Source of the DNA: Candidatus Woesearchaeota archaeon
GTDB taxonomy: Archaea; Nanobdellota; Nanobdellia; Woesearchaeales; GW2011-AR9
Assembly: GCA_018303045.1 (NCBI GenBank)
Contig: JAGVYX010000038.1
Coordinates: forward strand, 1 to 22,238
Direction: 5' to 3'
Length of the DNA stretch: 22,238 nt
A program made the position numbers and the translations under genes. Under the pieces are notes generated by a model. The model worked only from the letters and a program-made list of their open reading frames with translations. It was not told the origin of the DNA and searched no databases. Shown here piece after piece: positions 20,739 to 22,238 of this stretch (its first letter is position 1; every line of letters starts with the position of its first letter).

Positions 20739-21296
20739 CTATTTGGCCAAAACTTTTTTTAAGTTTTCAATTAACTGGTCAGTAGCTTTGTTGACTTCTT
20801 CTTCGGTTTTGGTTCCAGTACAAACTATTTTTCCATTGCTAAACAGCAGGAATGTTGCATTGGTTCCTCTTAATTTATGAACCAGCCCGGGAAATTGTTC
20901 CGGCTCGTATTCAGTATTAGGCAATTTGATCCCCAGAACATTTAAATTCAAATCCATGCCGATGCTGCCAGAAGCAACGATATTTTGCACGGTTATTTCC
21001 GGCTTGATGGTTACGGTAATATTTAACTTTTTTAAGCTTTTAATAATGGCTTGAATACTGCGATCTACTTCTTCTAAGGTTCTGGCGCCAGTGCAGACCA
21101 CTTTGCCGCTGGAGAAGATCAAAGCTGACGTTTTTGGCTCTTTTATTCTTAAAACCAACCCTGGAAATTGTTCAGGGTTATATTCAGTATTGGGCAGCGT
21201 CGCCGCCATTTTTTCTAAAGGAATGTCTTTCTCTAAACCAGTTGAAACAACAATATTAACGATGCGTATTTTCTTTTTTGAATCTTTTTTATCCAT
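20739..21296 (-). CDS. tbp: TATA-box-binding protein
   Basis: This is the archaeal TBP that nucleates the promoter complex. It has two direct repeats of about 90 residues with the paired signatures LPNTEYNPEQFPGLVLRI...SGKVVCTGARTLEEV and LPNTEYEPEQFPGLVHKL...NGKIVCTGTKTEEEV, which form the saddle. The start is taken at ATG 21296 because the GGGGG at 21304-21308 on the other strand is then 8 nt upstream; the ATG two codons earlier (21302) is only 2 nt from it. A basic N-terminal extension DKKDSKKKIR precedes the first repeat. An acidic C-terminal tail, seen in some euryarchaea, is absent. MCM and the RPA-like gene follow on the same strand. Confidence 0.97.
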   Translation of the reverse strand: MDKKDSKKKIRIVNIVVSTGLEKDIPLEKMAATLPNTEYNPEQFPGLVLRIKEPKTSALIFSSGKVVCTGARTLEEVDRSIQAIIKSLKKLNITVTIKPEITVQNIVASGSIGMDLNLNVLGIKLPNTEYEPEQFPGLVHKLRGTNATFLLFSNGKIVCTGTKTEEEVNKATDQLIENLKKVLAK

Positions 21297-21342
21297 TACC
21301 ATAACCCCCGGCGCAGATATTTTATTTAAAAACGGACTAGTA

Positions 21343-21357
21343 GTATTTAAATATTCC
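21343..21357 (-). promoter_or_regulatory. Promoter of tbp
   Basis: The minus strand reads GGAATATTTAAATAC, with a purine-rich BRE-like part and a TATA core about 50 nt before the start codon. An ORB-like site lies about 30 bp further upstream. Confidence 0.55.
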
Positions 21358-21387
21358 TTTTATAAAGAGGAAGGCAGCCATTAAAAG

Positions 21388-21412
21388 ACACCCCTTTATT
21401 TCTGGTGGAAAG
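21388..21412 (-). promoter_or_regulatory. Isolated ORB-like site upstream of tbp
   Basis: The minus strand contains TTTCCACCAGAAATAAAGGG plus GTGTC. It agrees with ORB site A at 18 of the first 23 positions, including the whole AAGGGGTGTC end, and its dyad half TTTCCAC fits the general archaeal ORB. The same bases form a hairpin (CCCCTTT 21391-21397, AAAGGGG 21409-21415) followed by five Ts on the plus strand, so a terminator is the alternative reading. Confidence 0.5.
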
Positions 21413-21441
21413 GGGCTTTTTGAGGCTCGTTAAGAGGAAAA

Positions 21442-21450
21442 GTTTATTAA
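21442..21450 (+). promoter_or_regulatory. TATA box of the coiled-coil protein gene
   Basis: GTTTATTAA, preceded by the purine-rich GAGGAAAA, is centred about 29 nt before ATG 21475 and predicts a nearly leaderless transcript. Confidence 0.45.
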
Positions 21451-21474
21451 TTTTAATATTAGTGTTTTTCTTAA

Positions 21475-21987
21475 ATGGCTGTTTCCATAAAATCTTTTTT
21501 AAAATCCTTGGGCTTATCTTTAACTTTAGCTTCGGCCAGCCTTGGCGCAACGCGAGAAGCTGTCGCTCAAACTCAACATCAGCGTAAGGAATTAGTTCAA
21601 GAAGCCAGAACTATCCGCAACCGGAACAGGGGTCGAGAATTAGAAAAAGAGCTGGCCTTAATTGAAATTAAGCAAAAAGAAATTGAGCGCTTGGCCGAAT
21701 GGCTGGATCAAGCCGTTCTGCCCTTATTAGGCGAACTTAAGATGAAATATGAGCTGGCTCTTTCAGAACAGGAAGCGCGAAACTGGTCTATTGAAGACCT
21801 AAAACAAGCGCGGCGCGATCTGGCGGTATTGAAGCGCCTGCGCGCGGATATCCAAACTCAAAAATATGGTGTGCTGGCGGAAAAAACGATGGGCGAAGAG
21901 ATGTTTAAGGCTTTTTTAATTGAGTTTAATAAGCTAATCAAGCAAATAGAAGCAGCATTAATCGCTGGAAACAGAAAATTTGCTTAA
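21475..21987 (+). CDS. Exported coiled-coil protein of unknown function, 170 aa
   Basis: An N-terminal signal peptide is visible: Lys residues, then the hydrophobic LGLSLTLASASLGA and a probable cleavage after AVA (about residue 31, REAVA-QTQ). The mature part is almost entirely helical and charged, with heptad-like stretches (RGRELEKELALIEIKQKEIERLAEWLD and EQEARNWSIEDLKQARRDLAVLKRLRADI), so an elongated coiled coil outside the membrane is likely. No enzymatic motif is seen and I recognise no family. An in-frame stop just before the ATG fixes the start region. The neighbour downstream is an IS1-family element. Confidence 0.72.
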   Translation: MAVSIKSFLKSLGLSLTLASASLGATREAVAQTQHQRKELVQEARTIRNRNRGRELEKELALIEIKQKEIERLAEWLDQAVLPLLGELKMKYELALSEQEARNWSIEDLKQARRDLAVLKRLRADIQTQKYGVLAEKTMGEEMFKAFLIEFNKLIKQIEAALIAGNRKFA

Positions 21988-22028
21988 AGGATCTGTTGAT
22001 AAACCTTCCAGAAGCAACATTAATTTTA

Positions 22029-22238
22029 GGTAGTGTAATCATTTGACTGATAACCTCTCTAGATTATATTCTTGCAAAAATAGTCCCGTTGCTTTAATGT
22101 GATTAACAGTAGACTTGGAGAAAGAGCATGTCTTTCTCGCGTATCTTCCAAGTCTTTGACGAATCACATTATTCACAGATTCAACTTGTGATGTTTCGCC
22201 AGTTTCCTTGCCACATTTCTGGTGCAATGTCTTTGGGA
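22029..22238 (-). mobile_element. End of an IS1-family insertion sequence, cut by the window edge
   Basis: The transposase C terminus occupies most of this stretch. The IS boundary may be the GGTAGTGTAATCATT at 22029-22043, which begins with GG as IS1-type terminal repeats do and contains the transposase stop. This boundary is a guess, because the other end and the target duplication lie outside the window. Confidence 0.5.
22039..22238 (-). CDS. IS1-family transposase (InsB-like), C-terminal part
   Basis: The reading frame is open to the right window edge, so only the last roughly 66 residues are seen. The segment TSQVESVNNVIRQRLGRYARKTCSFSKS aligns with the C-terminal region of IS1 InsB (IERHN-x-LRQHLARL-x-RKS-x-SFSKS); the Glu in QVES would be the last acidic residue of the DDE site. 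It ends normally (LERLSVK, TGA). The start at TTG inside the window is not real, since codons continue upstream. There is no sign of degradation in the visible part. The exported coiled-coil gene ends 51 bp away. Confidence 0.8.
   Translation of the reverse strand, partial: PKTLHQKCGKETGETSQVESVNNVIRQRLGRYARKTCSFSKSTVNHIKATGLFLQEYNLERLSVK

Noticed and set aside
21405..21587. Plus-strand frame starting with a hydrophobic segment and LNGC lipobox-like motif
   Set aside because: It overlaps the better coiled-coil gene in another frame, starts with GTG upstream of the inferred transcript start, and loses protein-like composition after residue 35. An old frameshift of a lipoprotein signal cannot be fully excluded.

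Overview
The window is archaeal chromosome. It encodes both subunits of the archaea-specific D-family DNA polymerase, Orc1/Cdc6, MCM, an RPA-like OB-fold protein, TBP, TFE, aIF2-beta, Hjc and the RNase P protein Rnp3. Most intergenic regions carry archaeal TATA boxes, and several genes look leaderless. No rRNA, tRNA or CRISPR array was seen. AT-rich composition, tight packing, short family members, a bacterial-type lipobox protein and a 62-residue membrane protein would suit a DPANN or other deep euryarchaeal lineage, but the sequence alone does not fix the phylum.

Left part (1-7350): a lipoprotein-like gene; rnp3 behind a RelE/antitoxin pair; an operon of ubiquitin-like sulfur carrier, TtuA/Ncs6 thiolase and MoeB/ThiF-type E1, which together form a tRNA 2-thiolation pathway, with a nine-copy 15-bp repeat at the TtuA/E1 junction; then a HAD hydrolase, RNase Z and a YjjX-type NTPase. 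A methyltransferase gene with its own promoter follows. It is bracketed by multi-part inverted repeats and looks like a mobile cassette.

Middle (7350-16013): Hjc, TFE, a small membrane protein, aIF2-beta and DUF424, then on the other strand cdc6-DP1-DP2 as one probable operon.

Origin (16014-16989): about 1 kb of AT-rich DNA without genes, next to cdc6. It has four ORB-like Orc1/Cdc6 sites in two inverted pairs around an AT-rich unwinding region, several perfect or near-perfect palindromes, and three 53-bp iterons directly abutting one ORB. I read it as a chromosomal replication origin. The iterons and palindromes are the least explained part of the window.

Right part (16990-22238): a SpoIIM/DUF95 membrane protein, then TBP-MCM-RPA-like on the minus strand, an isolated ORB-like site upstream of TBP, a signal-peptide coiled-coil protein, and the end of an IS1-family element running off the window. 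Initiator, helicase, polymerase, single-strand-binding protein, resolvase and basal transcription factors therefore lie within about 14 kb around the origin.
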